Shown: positions 1-9,398 of the stretch, piece after piece
How the letters are laid out: every line of letters starts with the position of its first letter
Position numbering within the stretch: position 1 is the first letter of the stretch
Origin: Bog-473 sp963730395
Lineage (GTDB): Bacteria; Actinomycetota; Acidimicrobiia; Acidimicrobiales; RAAP-2
DNA: 64,000 nt
Direction of reading: 5' to 3'
Assembly (NCBI GenBank): GCA_963730395.1
Contig: CAVSSK010000009.1
Span: forward strand, 1-64,000
Notes under the pieces: model-generated
What the model was told of the DNA's origin: nothing
The model's input: the letters and a program-made list of their open reading frames with translations, nothing else
Database searches by the model: none
Translations under genes and position numbers: made by a program

Positions 1-53
1 GGGAGGGACCTTTGACCCTGACGTTGAGCTTCGCGGGGGCGTTAACTGACGGT

Positions 54-1311
54 ATGGCGAATCGCGTGGTGATCCTCGGTGGCGGAACGGGCGGAACGTT
101 GACCGCCAACCGGCTTCGCCGCGCTCTATCCGACGCCGAGGTAGAGATCACCGTCGTCGACCAGGACGACCGTCACGTCTACCAGCCCGGGCTGCTCTTC
201 GTGCCGTTCGGGTTGGCCCATCCTGAGGACATCGTGCGACCGAGGGGTCGCCAGCTCCACGACGGGATCGGGTACGTGAAGAGCGCGATCGACCACGTCG
301 ACTCGAGGCCAACCAGGTCCACCTCGAGGACGGGTCGGTGCTCGGCTACGACGTGCTCGTCGTCGCCACCGGCGCCGTCCTCGTGCCCGAGGAGACCGAG
401 GGGCTCGCGGCCCCGGGTGGATGGAGAAGGTGTTCACCTTCTACTCGCCCGAAGGTGCCGCCGCGCTGGAAGCGGCGCTGGCAACATTCGACGGCGGGCG
501 GTTGGTCGTCAACGTGGTCGACATGCCGATCAAGTGCCCGGTGGCGCCGCTGGAGTTCTGCTTCCTGGCCGACTGGTACTTCCACGAGCGGGGGATCCGC
601 GACCGGGTGGAGCTGACCTACGTGACCCCGCTCGACGGCGCCTTCACCAAGCCGGTGGCGTCGAAGCGACTGGCCGGGATGCTGGCCGAGAAGGACATCG
701 AGCTGGTGACCGAGTTCAACACCGGCGAGGTGGACGGGGAGGGCGGCCGCCTCATCGCCTACGACGGCCGCGAGGTGGGCTTCGACCTGGCCGTCGTCGT
801 CCCGCTCCATGGTGGCGCCGCCTACGTCGGAAGATCGCCGGGCCTCGGTGACGAACTCAACTTCGTGCCCACCGACGAGCACACCCTGCAGTCCAAGGCT
901 GCACCCAACGTCTTCGTCATCGGCGACGCCGCCAACGTCCCGGCCTCGAAGGCCGGATCGGTCACCCACTTCGAAGGCGAGGTGCTGGTCGAGAACATCC
1001 GGCGGTTCCTGGCCGGCGAGGCACTCGACGCCAGCTTCGACGGCCACACCAACTGCTTCATCGAGACCGGCTTCCACAAGGCGCTGCTCATCGACTTCAA
1101 CTACGACACCGAGCCGCTGCCCGGCCACTACCCGACCCGCGTCGGGCTGCCGCTGCTGGCGGAATCCCGCCTCAACCATCTCGGCAAGCTCATGTTCCAG
1201 TGGTTCTACTGGCACGGCCTGCTGCCCGGCCGCGACGTCCCGGGATCAGCTCGGCCATGCCCACCGCCGGCAAGGTCCCCGCTCCAATCGAGCGACTCGA
1301 GAAAGGACTGA
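54..1311 (+). CDS. SQR-like NAD(P)/FAD-dependent oxidoreductase (frameshifted)
   Basis: A pyridine-nucleotide-disulfide-type flavoprotein resembling sulfide:quinone oxidoreductases, which oxidise sulfide and pass electrons to quinone at the membrane. The N-terminus has the dinucleotide fold GGGTGG (residues about 8-13). A second FAD motif, VFVIGDAANVP, lies near 905-945. Cysteines in KCPVAPLEFC (about 532-565) and TNCFIETG (about 1050) are candidate redox cysteines. ATG 54 is chosen because the Rossmann motif follows directly. The frame is broken near 305, 418 and 1243. Each break is repaired by restoring one G, so I treat it as one gene. The C-terminus is therefore uncertain. It precedes a DsrC-type and a DsrE-type gene, which supports a sulfur role. 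Substrate is inferred; a generic flavoprotein is the alternative. Confidence 0.72.
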
Positions 1312-1313
1312 CC

Positions 1314-1629
1314 ATGTCCACCACGACCATCGCCGCAACACGACGTCGAGCTCAACGACGAGGGGTTCTTCGTCGACCCGACCAGTGGACCGAGGACATG
1401 GTCCCGGAGATCGCCGGCCGCGAGGGCATCGAGGAGCTCACCGAGCCCACTGGCAGGTCATCCGCTTCATGCGCGCCGAGTACGTGGAGAAGGGGACCGG
1501 GCCGACCGTGCGGGTCCTCGGCAAGACCTCGGGCGTGTCGATCAAGGAGCTCTACCAGCTGTTCCCCAAGGGCCGGCGAAGATCGCCGCCAAGATCGCCG
1601 GCATCCCCAAGCCACGCGGCTGCATCTGA
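1314..1629 (+). CDS. DsrC/TusE-family sulfur carrier, single-cysteine form (frameshifted)
   Basis: A small sulfur-relay protein of about 105 residues. After frame correction it shows the family core: DVELNDEGFFVDP near 1335-1375, DQWTEDM near 1380, HWQVIRFMR near 1450, and the C-terminal arm ending KPRGCI. The penultimate cysteine is the conserved sulfur-carrying residue (CysA). The second cysteine of true DsrC, ten to eleven residues upstream, is an alanine or lysine here, so it matches TusE-type carriers better than dissimilatory DsrC. There are four apparent one-base indels (about 1335, 1378, 1448, 1573). The ATG follows GAAAGGA. It lies 2 nt after the flavoprotein and 11 nt before the DsrE-like gene, so the three are probably co-transcribed. 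Confidence 0.75.
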
Positions 1630-1640
1630 AAGGAGTGACC

Positions 1641-2108
1641 ATGAGCGACACCATCGAGAAGGTCTCGATCATCATCTCCAAGGGCTCCCTCGAGGGGGTC
1701 TACCCGGGGCTGATCATGGCCAACGGCGCCCGGGCCGAGGGGATCGAGGCCAACCTGTTCTTCACCTTCTTCGGTCTCGACGCCATCCACAAGGCCCGCA
1801 ACGAGCACATCAAGCTGGCGACCGTCGGCAATCCCGGCCTTCACTTCGCCACGATGGCCGGCGGGCTGCCCGGCGTGTCCACCGCGATGACGCACTACAT
1901 GAACCACAAGATGGAGAAGCTCGACATCCCCTCCATCCCCGAGTTCATCGAGATGATCGCCGACACCGGCGCCGGCCTGTACGCCTGCAAGGCGTCGGTC
2001 GACCTGTTCGGACTGGAGAAGAACGACTTCATCGACCAGGTGCAGGACATCATCACCGTCGGCGAGTTCTACGAGAAGGCCGCCGGCGGCCAGATCATCT
2101 TCACGTGA
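1641..2108 (+). CDS. DsrE/DsrF-like family protein (DsrE2-type)
   Basis: An intact 155-residue protein of the DsrE/F/H-like fold (the group sometimes labelled peroxiredoxin-like, COG2210). It opens with KVSIIISKGSLEGVYPGL and has a long central segment with FFTFFGLDAI, as in DsrE2 proteins that hand sulfane sulfur to TusA or DsrC partners. One cysteine, in LYACKASVDL (about residue 115), is the likely persulfide carrier. The start follows the strong site AAAGGAG, 11 nt after the DsrC/TusE gene. Together with the SQR-like gene it forms a cytoplasmic sulfur-transfer module. The partner relationship is inferred from context; no rhodanese or TusA is visible here, but either could lie upstream of the window. 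Confidence 0.8.
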   Translation: MSDTIEKVSIIISKGSLEGVYPGLIMANGARAEGIEANLFFTFFGLDAIHKARNEHIKLATVGNPGLHFATMAGGLPGVSTAMTHYMNHKMEKLDIPSIPEFIEMIADTGAGLYACKASVDLFGLEKNDFIDQVQDIITVGEFYEKAAGGQIIFT

Positions 2109-2300
2109 CCGTGGCGACTTGACGGAACCGCGAGAGGCTCAGGAGTCGGCATATCCGCTGCCTTCGAAATGTCGAATCCAAGTGTCGGCTCGAAGCTTTG
2201 CTGGGCGGAGCCGGCCCACTCGAGCAGGGGTCAACGTGATGAAGGCCAGATGGACCGCCACGGCTCGAAGGTCTGACGACGGCAACTGAGGAGCAACGGT

Positions 2301-3177
2301 TCATCGCGTCGTTTCCGCTGCCAGCTCGACGAAGCGGGATGCGGCCGGGGAGAGCGGGCCAAGTCGGTGCACCAGGACCAGATCCCGGACCACGGGCGGT
2401 GTCGTCGCGCCACGACTGCCCCAAGCCTCTCCGCAATCAGCGCCATTGCTTCCGGGACGAGAGCGGCGCCGGCACCGGCCACCACAAGGGGAAGGATGGC
2501 CTCACGCTGGGCGGAGACGACGGCAAGAGTCGGTTGGCGGCCGAGTGCGCCAAGCTGCTGGTCCAGCAACCGACGGGTTGATGTGCCCAATGGAGCCACC
2601 ACGAGCGGGATTTCCCCGAGATCCAAAGCCTCGAAGGGATCTCCTTCTGTGGTTGCAAAGCCTGGGGGAAGGATGAACACGAGCGCTTGGTGCTCAAGGT
2701 GACCGCCGCCAGGGTCTGGGGCACATCAGCGGCGTCGGTGAGGCCGAGCTCACTGGCGCCGGACTCGACCAGACTGAACAGGTCGTCGCTGTCCTCAGGC
2801 GCTGCAAGGTCGACTCGAACTCCCTGGTGGTGACACCGGAACTCGCCCACCATGCTGGCCATTGGATCAGCGGCCAGCGTCGGCAGGCTGGCCAAGGAGA
2901 GCGACCCCGACAACAGTCCCGTGACCGCGGCCACTGCGGCGCGTCCGGTCTCAAGGTCGCGGAGGACCTGCCGTGCCGGCTCGAGCAGGGCTGACCCAGC
3001 TGCGGTCAGCCGGACCCGGTGGCCGATCCGAGTGAAGAGCTGGGCACCGCCCTCGGCTTCGAGGTCCTTGACCGCCAGCGACAAGGCGGGTTGGGAGACG
3101 AAGACGGCCTTGGCGGCGGCCGTGAATCCTTCATGATCGACCACAGCCACGAAGTAGCCGAGTTTGCGGCTGTCCAT
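2301..3177 (-). CDS. LysR-type transcriptional regulator (frameshifted)
   Basis: A LysR regulator of about 290 residues, the normal family length. The N-terminal winged helix is clear: FVAVVDHEGFTAAAKAVFVS then QPALSLAVKDLE. An effector-binding periplasmic-protein-like domain follows. The frame breaks near 2690 and 2395, each consistent with one lost base. Restoring both yields the usual ending VVRDLVLVHRLGPLSPAA and stop at 2301. It is transcribed divergently from the MFS exporter at 3213, with starts only 35 nt apart, so it probably controls that transporter. A TAAGCT -10 element lies 6 nt before its ATG. Confidence 0.85.
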
Positions 3178-3183
3178 TTGCTC

Positions 3184-3189
3184 AGCTTA
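3184..3189 (-). promoter_or_regulatory. -10 element of leaderless LysR promoter
   Basis: TAAGCT on the minus strand, 6 nt upstream of the LysR ATG at 3177, matches TANNNT placed for transcription starting at the start codon. The 35-nt gap to the divergent MFS gene must also hold that gene's control region and any LysR site. Confidence 0.55.
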
Positions 3190-3212
3190 TCGATTGACTC
3201 AGAATTCTCTAT

Positions 3213-4717
3213 GTGACTTCTGGTCATGGCCCATGCAGGATCAACGGAGTGGACGTTGTCGAAGACCTGAGGCCGGCCGGTTGGCACCGGCTTCTGATCG
3301 AGCCACGTCGGCCGGCATCGATCCGCAACCGGGAGAACGCGTACTGGCTTGCTGTAGGGGCCGTGTGCGTCGGGGCGTTCATGGGTCAGCTGGACGCCAG
3401 CATCGTCACAGTGGCTCTGCCCACACTGCAGCGGACCTTCCACGCCAGTGTAGGGGCGGTCACCTGGGTGGGTCTGAGCTACTTGCTGGTGCTAGTGGCC
3501 TCCGTGACCGCCGTGGGCCGCTTCGCCGACATGTGGGGACGCAAGCTCCTCTATGTCTACGGCTTCGCCGTGTTCGTGATCGGCTCGGCACTGTGCGGCC
3601 TCGCTCCGACCCTGGGTGCGCTCATCGTGTTCCGAGTCCTTCAGGCAGTCGGTGCCGCCATGCTGCAGGCCAACAGCGTCGCCATCATCGTGATCGCGGT
3701 ACCTCGGGCGTCGCTGGGCAAGGCGATCGGGATTCAGGGAGCCGCCCAGGCCGTCGGGCTCGCCCTTGGTCCGTCGGTCGGCGGGCTGCTCCTCGCGGCG
3801 GGCGGTTGGCGCCTCCTCTTCATGGTCAATGTGCCCTTCGGGGTTCTCGGTGTGATCGCCGGCCTGCTGCTCATCCCGCGCAGCCTCCATCTGAACGAAC
3901 GGGTCCCCTTTGACTGGACAGGGCTGTCATTGTTCTTCCCCGCCGTGGTCGCCGTGCTGTCAGCCATCTCTTTCGGGAACTCATACGGCTGGACCTCGCC
4001 ACTGATCGTGGGGGTCTTCGCCCTCGGGCTCTGCCTCGCGGCGGCCTTCGTGATCTGGGAGCGGCGCACCTCCGATCCGATGCTTGATCTCACGCTCTTC
4101 CGACGCGGCCGGTTTCGGCGGGGCATCACGAGTGGGTTCCTGTCGTACCTGGTCATGTTTGGCGTTCTCTTTCTCGTGCCCTTCTACTTCGAGCGAGGGC
4201 TGGGGATTGGCGTCGCCCAGGCTGGCCTCGAGCTCATGATGATGCCGCTGACACTTGGACTGGCCGCGCCGTTTGCTGGTCGCTTGGCTGATCGCCTCGG
4301 AGCGCGGCCACTCACCGTCGGGGGAATGTGCCTGGTGGCGACCGGCCTGTTCGCCCTGGGCACCCTGCGGCCGACGACGCCTGGCTTCCTCACTCTGCTC
4401 GCGCTCATCGGCATAGGACTGGGCAGCTTCACTCCGCCCAACAACCGGCGATCATGGGGTCGGTCCCTGAGCAGCAGTCCGGCTTGGCATCGGGCGTGCT
4501 GAACATGACGCGCGGCATGGGCACGGCTCTCGGGCTTGCCCTGACGGGCCTGGTCTTCGATCTCGCAGGCGGCACGTCAGTGACGCGCCTCACGGTGGAT
4601 CACGCATTTTCGGTCACCGCGTGGTTCTTGGGAACCGTGGCGACCGCGGCTGCTCTGCTGTCGGCCGCTGGAGAGCGGGGACCGCTCTCGCGATCTGCGC
4701 TGGCGGTCGTGGAGTGA
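3213..4717 (+). CDS. MFS transporter, DHA2 (EmrB/QacA) type (frameshifted)
   Basis: A proton-coupled drug-type exporter in the inner membrane. The TM1 signature MGQLDASIVTVALP is characteristic of the 14-helix DHA2 family, and GRFADMWGRK is the loop 2-3 motif. The length of about 500 residues fits 14 helices. One frameshift near 4447 (a missing G after AACAACC) separates the last helices; the second part resumes with IMGSVPEQQSGLASGV, which is family-typical. The start is given as GTG 3213. GTG 3249 is possible and would remove a non-conserved leader. It is divergent from the LysR gene, its likely regulator. Substrate unknown. Confidence 0.82.
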
Positions 4718-5038
4718 CCGAAGCAGCCAGATCAGCCTTCCGGTCCACCCTCCCCTCCGCTCTTCGGCCCGCAGCTATTCGTAGCCGACATGGTCATTTC
4801 GGGATCTAGTAGGTATTTCTGGAGGAGCCCGGCCGTCCAGAGCCCGGTGCTCGCGACTGTTGCCTGCCGGGGAGCGGCCCTTTCTGGCTATGTCCGCGCT
4901 GCACGGATTCTCCACCAGCAAGTCTCTTGAAGGCCCCTTTGGCCTCTGCCGGCAGTCCGTCGCATCCGGACGGGGCCCGCACCCCGAGATCTCCGGACAC
5001 GAGCCAGAGCAAGCGTGAGCGCTTTCCCAATAGCAACG
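4718..5038. other. Intergenic stretch between convergent genes
   Basis: About 320 nt between the MFS stop and the end of the LuxR remnant on the other strand. Open frames exist but none has protein-like composition or a credible start. A short inverted repeat (AGGCC-CCTTT-GGCCT, 4931-4945) has no T tract. I see nothing convincing here; it may hold more decayed sequence. Confidence 0.5.
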
Positions 5039-5428
5039 TCAGGTGTTGGTGTTCCTCGACAAGGGGTCCAGTTCCCGCGCACGACGAACGGCTGCCCGAC
5101 GGTTGTTCACGTCGAGCTTCATGTAGATGTTCTTCGTGTGGGTCCGCAGAGTGTTGAGGGACACCATGAGCTCGCGAGAGATGTCGGGTCCGCTCAGCTC
5201 CGAACCAAGAAGTCGAAGCAGGTCCAGTTCACGCTCGCTGAGCGGGTCGATCAGGCCCTGCTTCTTCGGAGCAGGGCCTGCGAAGCAACCTGCGGCGGCC
5301 AATAGCTCATCGACGTAGGAAGGAGCGATGCCACGGCTGGCGGCCTCCTTTAGCAAGGTCCCGAGCCCGTCGCCGGTCTCGGCGGCGGATGGGCTCCGCA
5401 GGGGGTGTGCTCGACCGTTGACGTCAGC
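5039..5428 (-). pseudogene. LuxR/MalT-like regulator, C-terminal remnant
   Basis: Only the C-terminal end of a large LuxR-type regulator remains. The helix-turn-helix is intact: PLSERELDLLRLLGSELS, then DISRELMVSLNTLRTHTKNI. The segment before it, LLKEAASRGIAPSYVDELL, is the tail of the TPR/MalT-like sensory part seen in 800-900-residue regulators. The open frame ends upstream at a TGA at 5429-5431, so the ATPase and TPR regions are missing. The only usable start is TTG 5356. It sits just past the sulfotransferase stop. I read it as a decayed fragment, though a stand-alone DNA-binding peptide cannot be excluded. Confidence 0.7.
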
Positions 5429-6047
5429 TCAGAGGTGAAATACCGACCATCTCGCGGAACTCGTTCGTCGAGTTCGTGACGGGGAATGGTTCTGTGGGAA
5501 CTGGCAGCCCGAGTCGTTCACAGATTGGATCCCAGCCGTCGCCGAGATTCCATTCGAGCAGTCGGCTCGCCGGCACTTCGGCACGCACGGCATCGTTGTG
5601 GCGGACATAGGCGTCGATCATGGCCGTCGGGTCGTCAAAGCGGTCGCTGAATCGGTCCCGCAGGAGCTTGCGCACCGCGTCCATCCAGGGTGCAACCTCT
5701 GATGGCATGTTGTCGAAGGTCAAGAAGATCGTGTTCGAGGCGCTGCGGTACCACTCCTCGGGATCGCGAACCGACAGCAGCACAAGCGCATCCGGGTTGG
5801 TCTGAGACAACTCTCTCCAGAACGCCGCACCCGGCCAATCCACGATCGCTCCATAGCGCGCCAGCATCGCCGACCAGTCGACCGGGCGACCTTCAATGGC
5901 GTCGATCCAGGATGGTATTTGGTCGGGGTCCCCCCCGAGTATCTCGAGCATGTGGTGACACGGGGCATCGAGGAGCTGCTCGAGCGCCAGCTTGAGTGAA
6001 TGCGTCCCCGTTCGTCCGACGCCAGCACCAACGACTTTGAGTTCCAC
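5424..6047 (-). CDS. P-loop sulfotransferase family protein
   Basis: A 207-residue protein of the family often annotated as sulfotransferase (Sulfotransfer_4-like), which uses PAPS to sulfate a hydroxyl acceptor. The N-terminal P-loop-like motif GAGVGRTGTHSLKLALEQLL corresponds to the 5'-phosphosulfate loop. LLSVRDPEEWYRS is the 3'-phosphate binding motif. The start is GTG 6047 because CAGGAGGTG lies 7-8 nt upstream; the longer reading from 6089 would include that ribosome site as coding sequence. The acceptor cannot be predicted. Neighbours are a decayed regulator and a decayed AlbA_2-like gene. Confidence 0.78.
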   Translation of the reverse strand: MELKVVGAGVGRTGTHSLKLALEQLLDAPCHHMLEILGGDPDQIPSWIDAIEGRPVDWSAMLARYGAIVDWPGAAFWRELSQTNPDALVLLSVRDPEEWYRSASNTIFLTFDNMPSEVAPWMDAVRKLLRDRFSDRFDDPTAMIDAYVRHNDAVRAEVPASRLLEWNLGDGWDPICERLGLPVPTEPFPVTNSTNEFREMVGISPLS

Positions 6048-6089
6048 AAGTCCCACCTCCTGACGTGACACATACCGGAGGTCGACCAC

Positions 6090-7141
6090 TGACCGCCAGA
6101 TGCAGATCGAGCAACCCTTGCGCCGGCAGATCCTGCCATAGATCTACGGCTCGGGAGAACCAGGTCGGCTCGGTCAATGTCAGACCAACGCCCGATCGCC
6201 CATGCGCCCGCTGGCAAATCGAACTCCACGATCAAGCTGTCGAGGTTGTCGTCACCATCGTTGATGGCCATGGGGCCGACGACCGAGACCCCAGCCGACG
6301 ACAGGCGATGGAGCAAGGTTGCTACGACCCGAGGTCTCGCGGACTCAATGTACTGATCAACCTTTGCCTGCCACTCCCGGCCGGAATCCGACAGAAACTA
6401 CAGCGCAGTTGGAAGATCGAGCGACCCAGGACTCATAAGGGTCGCGCGCTCCGCTTCAAGCCAAGACTCAACGGCTTGTTGATCGTACGCAATCGCCGCC
6501 AGTCCACCATTGGCTTCGATCCGCAACTGCCACGGAGGACCCGCGTCAACAACACTTTGCGTCCTGGCGGTGAGCATCTCCGATACTTCGGTGGCGTCGG
6601 CTTCCTGGGAAGATCCCAGACGACGAATGTAGATCGCACCGTCCCGAACGATCATCTTCTGAGCGTTCCCGAATGTGCCGCGGGCGAGAAATGGCCGCTC
6701 AGCCGCCGTTGTGGGATCAACCGTCAGGACGGCAATCGAAGTGCCACCGACCGCGATGTCCTGAGCAGCCCAAATCGGGCCATCGCTTCCCAAGAACCTA
6801 CGCAACCCTGCGTCCAAGTCTGCGGGGTCGGGGAGGAGTGTTTTTGCAGGTGGTGCACTGCCCGGCTCAACTCCAAGCACCAAGTAGGCGCATCCACCGA
6901 CGGCGGAAGCTGCGACCCGATCCGGTCGGTTGGCTGCCGCCCGAATGAACCTCGCCGCGATGGCTTGACCCTCCCTGTTGGCCAGCTGAGGCCCACGCTT
7001 CCACTCAAGCCAGTGCTTCTCATCTTCGGTAGCTGCGCTCTGGACCGCCTGAACGAGAGCGAGCAGCTATGCCGGACTGCGGAGAGGTCGATCCGTTTGG
7101 ATATTCAGCGTCACGGCGCCACCACTCAACGTCGCTGTCAT
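6090..7141 (-). pseudogene. Broken AlbA_2/Schlafen-like domain protein with two in-frame TAG codons
   Basis: One reading frame from ATG 7141 gives a coherent protein interrupted by TAG at 7067-7069 and TAG at 6398-6400; coding character continues on both sides in the same frame. Segments include ALVQAVQSAATEDEKHWLEW near the start and GAIYIRRLGSSQEAD (about 6540-6590), which resembles the divergent AAA/AlbA_2 (Schlafen-like) DNA-binding domain. A C-terminal part runs to about 6180, where a frameshift leads into TEPTWFSRAVDLWQDLPA. The family call is tentative. It starts 7 nt after the alcohol dehydrogenase stop. Two nonsense codons plus a frameshift indicate decay rather than the one-base errors seen elsewhere. 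Confidence 0.5.
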
Positions 7142-7148
7142 TTCGCTG

Positions 7149-8309
7149 TCAAGTGACCTCGTCGAACGTGACGACGCCGCGGATGATCGTGCCGGCGGCC
7201 TGGTCGTCGTAGCCCTGCTGCACCTGGTCGAGCGTGTACTCCTGGGTGATCAGCTCGTCGATCTTCAGCTGGCCCGCTTCGAAGAGGTTCAGCAGGTTCG
7301 GCACCTGCACCCGCGGGCTCTGCGAGCCGAACACGGTGCCCAGCAGCGACTGGTTGTACATGGCCAGGTTGAACAGGTTGAGCTGGACGTCCATCTGGTG
7401 GAAGGGCGCGATGGCCGTGGCCACGATGCGGGCGTCCTTGGAGCCGCAGGCGCATGCGGCCGCGATCATGTCTCCCCGCAGCACACCCGGGGTCAGGATC
7501 ACGACGTCGGCGTTGCGGCCCATGGTGAGCTCCGGGAGCATGAACTGCGCGTCGAGGAGCGAGGCCGCGGTGTGGGTGGCGCCGATCTCCTTGGCCCGCT
7601 CGAGCTTGTAGGGCACCGGGTCCACCGCGACGATGTGGCGCGCCCCGGCCAGACGGGCGCCCTGGATGGCGCCCGAGCCCACACCGCCGCAGCCGGCGAC
7701 CACGACCGTCTCGCCCGGCCTCACCTTGGCCCGGTCGACGGCCGAGCCGAAGCCGGTGGAGATGCCGCAGCTGATCAGGGCGGCCGCCTTCATGTTGTCC
7801 CACGGGTTGATGCGCACCAGCGAGTTCTCGTGGCACACCATCTCGTCGGCGAACGTGCCGAGTTGGGCCATGCGGTTGAGGTTCTCGCCCCCGAGGTGGT
7901 AGCGGAAGGTGCCGTCGCTGATCATGCCGCCCGCCAGTGTCGCCATCCCGAGGTCACAGAGGTTCTGGCGCCCCGAGGCGCACCAGTGGCAGGTGCCGCA
8001 GGAGGGGATGAAGGAGACAGCCACGTGGTCGCCCTGCGCGACCTGGGTGACGTTCGTGCCCACCTCGGTCACGATGCCCGAACCCTCGTGTCCTCCGACG
8101 ACCGGGAACATGGACTTGACCCCGATCATCTCGAGCACCTCGGGCGGTGCGCTGATGTCACCCGTGCGCAGGTGCTCGTCGGAGTGGCACATGCCGGCGT
8201 AGACCATCTTCACCTTGACCTCGCGGTTGCCCGGGGGGTCGATCTCGACCTCTTCGGTCTTCCACGGCTCGTTGAGCCCGGTGCACACCGCCGCACGCGT
8301 CGTCGTCAT
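7149..8309 (-). CDS. NDMA-dependent zinc alcohol dehydrogenase
   Basis: A 386-residue medium-chain dehydrogenase matching the nicotinoprotein group assayed with the artificial acceptor NDMA (Rxyl_3153 family). Such enzymes oxidise alcohols with tightly bound NAD. Visible are the catalytic-zinc region GMCHSDEH and GGHEGSG, the structural-zinc motif CGTCHWCASGRQNLC, and the nucleotide motif GCGGVGSG. Family members often depend on mycofactocin to recycle the bound cofactor; no mycofactocin genes are in this window. The start is ATG 8309, preceded by GGGAGGGAT. It is divergent from the cyclase-family gene at 8460. Confidence 0.9.
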   Translation of the reverse strand: MTTTRAAVCTGLNEPWKTEEVEIDPPGNREVKVKMVYAGMCHSDEHLRTGDISAPPEVLEMIGVKSMFPVVGGHEGSGIVTEVGTNVTQVAQGDHVAVSFIPSCGTCHWCASGRQNLCDLGMATLAGGMISDGTFRYHLGGENLNRMAQLGTFADEMVCHENSLVRINPWDNMKAAALISCGISTGFGSAVDRAKVRPGETVVVAGCGGVGSGAIQGARLAGARHIVAVDPVPYKLERAKEIGATHTAASLLDAQFMLPELTMGRNADVVILTPGVLRGDMIAAACACGSKDARIVATAIAPFHQMDVQLNLFNLAMYNQSLLGTVFGSQSPRVQVPNLLNLFEAGQLKIDELITQEYTLDQVQQGYDDQAAGTIIRGVVTFDEVT

Positions 8310-8447
8310 GGCAATCCCTCCCTGAGGCTTCGGCCCCTCCCTGAGGCGTCGGCAAACCTGTTCGCGCTCTCAGTATCGCCCCCCGACCGGGCGCCGACAA
8401 ACGGAACCAACCCCCACGCGACCACGGGCCCGGCCCCGGTCCGGCGG

Positions 8448-8453
8448 TAAGGT
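8448..8453 (+). promoter_or_regulatory. -10 element of leaderless promoter (cyclase-family gene)
   Basis: TAAGGT ends 6 nt before GTG 8460, the spacing expected if transcription begins at the start codon. No ribosome site is present, which fits a leaderless mRNA. Confidence 0.6.
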
Positions 8454-8459
8454 GCGCGC

Positions 8460-9398
8460 GTGCCCGTCCCCCACGCGTTCGCCGAGGTGGCCGCCCGGGT
8501 CCGCAATTGGGGGCGATGGGGGCCCGACGACGAGATCGGCACGCTGAACCTCATCGACGCCGAGGCGAGGCGGCGTGCCGCTGCGTCGGTCACCTCGGGC
8601 AAGGCCTTCGCTCTCGGGCTGCCCCTCTCGGCGGCGGAAGGGATCCAGCTCGGCTTCATCGAAGGCCGCGTCAACCCGACCCGCGCCATGGTCCAGGTGA
8701 ACCTCCCGGTCAACGCCGACCAACCGGACTGGGTGTGCTTCAGCGAGGACGTCCTCACCCTGGCCACCCAGTGCGCCACCCACTGGGACGCTCTGGCCCA
8801 CAGCAGCTACGGCGGCGTGATCTACAACGGCTACCCGGCGTCGACCGTCACGGCCGACGGCGCCGCGCGGTGCGGCATCCACCACCTGTCCACGGTCGTC
8901 AGCCGCGGGATCCTGCTCGACGTGGCCCGGGCCCTCGGGCGGGAGGTGCTCGAGCCGGGATACCCCATCATGCCCGGCGACCTCGACGCGGCGTGCGAGC
9001 TGGCCCAGGTCGGTGTCGAACCGGGCGACATCCTGCTGGTGCGCACCGGTCAGATGGTGCATCTCGCTCCGGAGCGTCGCGACCTGCTCGCCTACACGTT
9101 CCCGTCACCGGGGCTCACCATCGAGACCGCCGACTGGTTCCACGCCCGCGACGTGGCCGCGGTCGCCACGGACACGCTTCCCTTCGAGGTCATCCCCTGC
9201 CAGCGCGAGGATGCCTACCTCCCCGTCCACCTGCTGCACCTGGTGGAGATGGGCATGACGCAGGGGCAGAACTGGGTGCTCGATCCCCTGGCCGAGGACT
9301 GCGCGGCGGACGGCCGTTACACCTTCCTGCTCGACGCCACGCCGCTCCCTCTGACCCACGGGCTCGGCTCGCCGCTCAACCCCGTCGCGCTCAAGTAG
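8460..9398 (+). CDS. Cyclase-family metal-dependent hydrolase (PF04199-type)
   Basis: A 312-residue member of the cyclase/kynurenine-formamidase fold, which hydrolyses amides, lactones or similar bonds with a divalent metal. The segment ATHWDALAHSSYGG is this subfamily's version of the metal-binding HxGTHxDxPxH motif. GDILLVRTGQ and HLLHLVEMG are further conserved blocks of the long actinobacterial subgroup. The N-terminal WGRWGPDDEIGTLNLID is typical of that subgroup. Substrate unknown; kynurenine is unlikely to be the main one. The end overlaps the convergent TetR gene by 8 nt. Confidence 0.85.
   Translation: MPVPHAFAEVAARVRNWGRWGPDDEIGTLNLIDAEARRRAAASVTSGKAFALGLPLSAAEGIQLGFIEGRVNPTRAMVQVNLPVNADQPDWVCFSEDVLTLATQCATHWDALAHSSYGGVIYNGYPASTVTADGAARCGIHHLSTVVSRGILLDVARALGREVLEPGYPIMPGDLDAACELAQVGVEPGDILLVRTGQMVHLAPERRDLLAYTFPSPGLTIETADWFHARDVAAVATDTLPFEVIPCQREDAYLPVHLLHLVEMGMTQGQNWVLDPLAEDCAADGRYTFLLDATPLPLTHGLGSPLNPVALK

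Noticed and set aside
4806..5036. 76-codon minus-strand open frame in the 4.7-5.0 kb gap
   Set aside because: Composition is not protein-like, there is no ribosome site or leaderless -10, and it overlaps a second unrelated frame.
6047..6089. Longer sulfotransferase starting at GTG 6089
   Set aside because: The extra 14 codons contain the strong CAGGAGGTG ribosome site for GTG 6047, and the P-loop family start fits 6047.
6398..7141. Recoding of TAG as an amino acid
   Set aside because: TAG ends other good genes here (for example the enoyl-CoA hydratase, ctaE and the first SDR), and no suppressor tRNA is visible. Decay is simpler.
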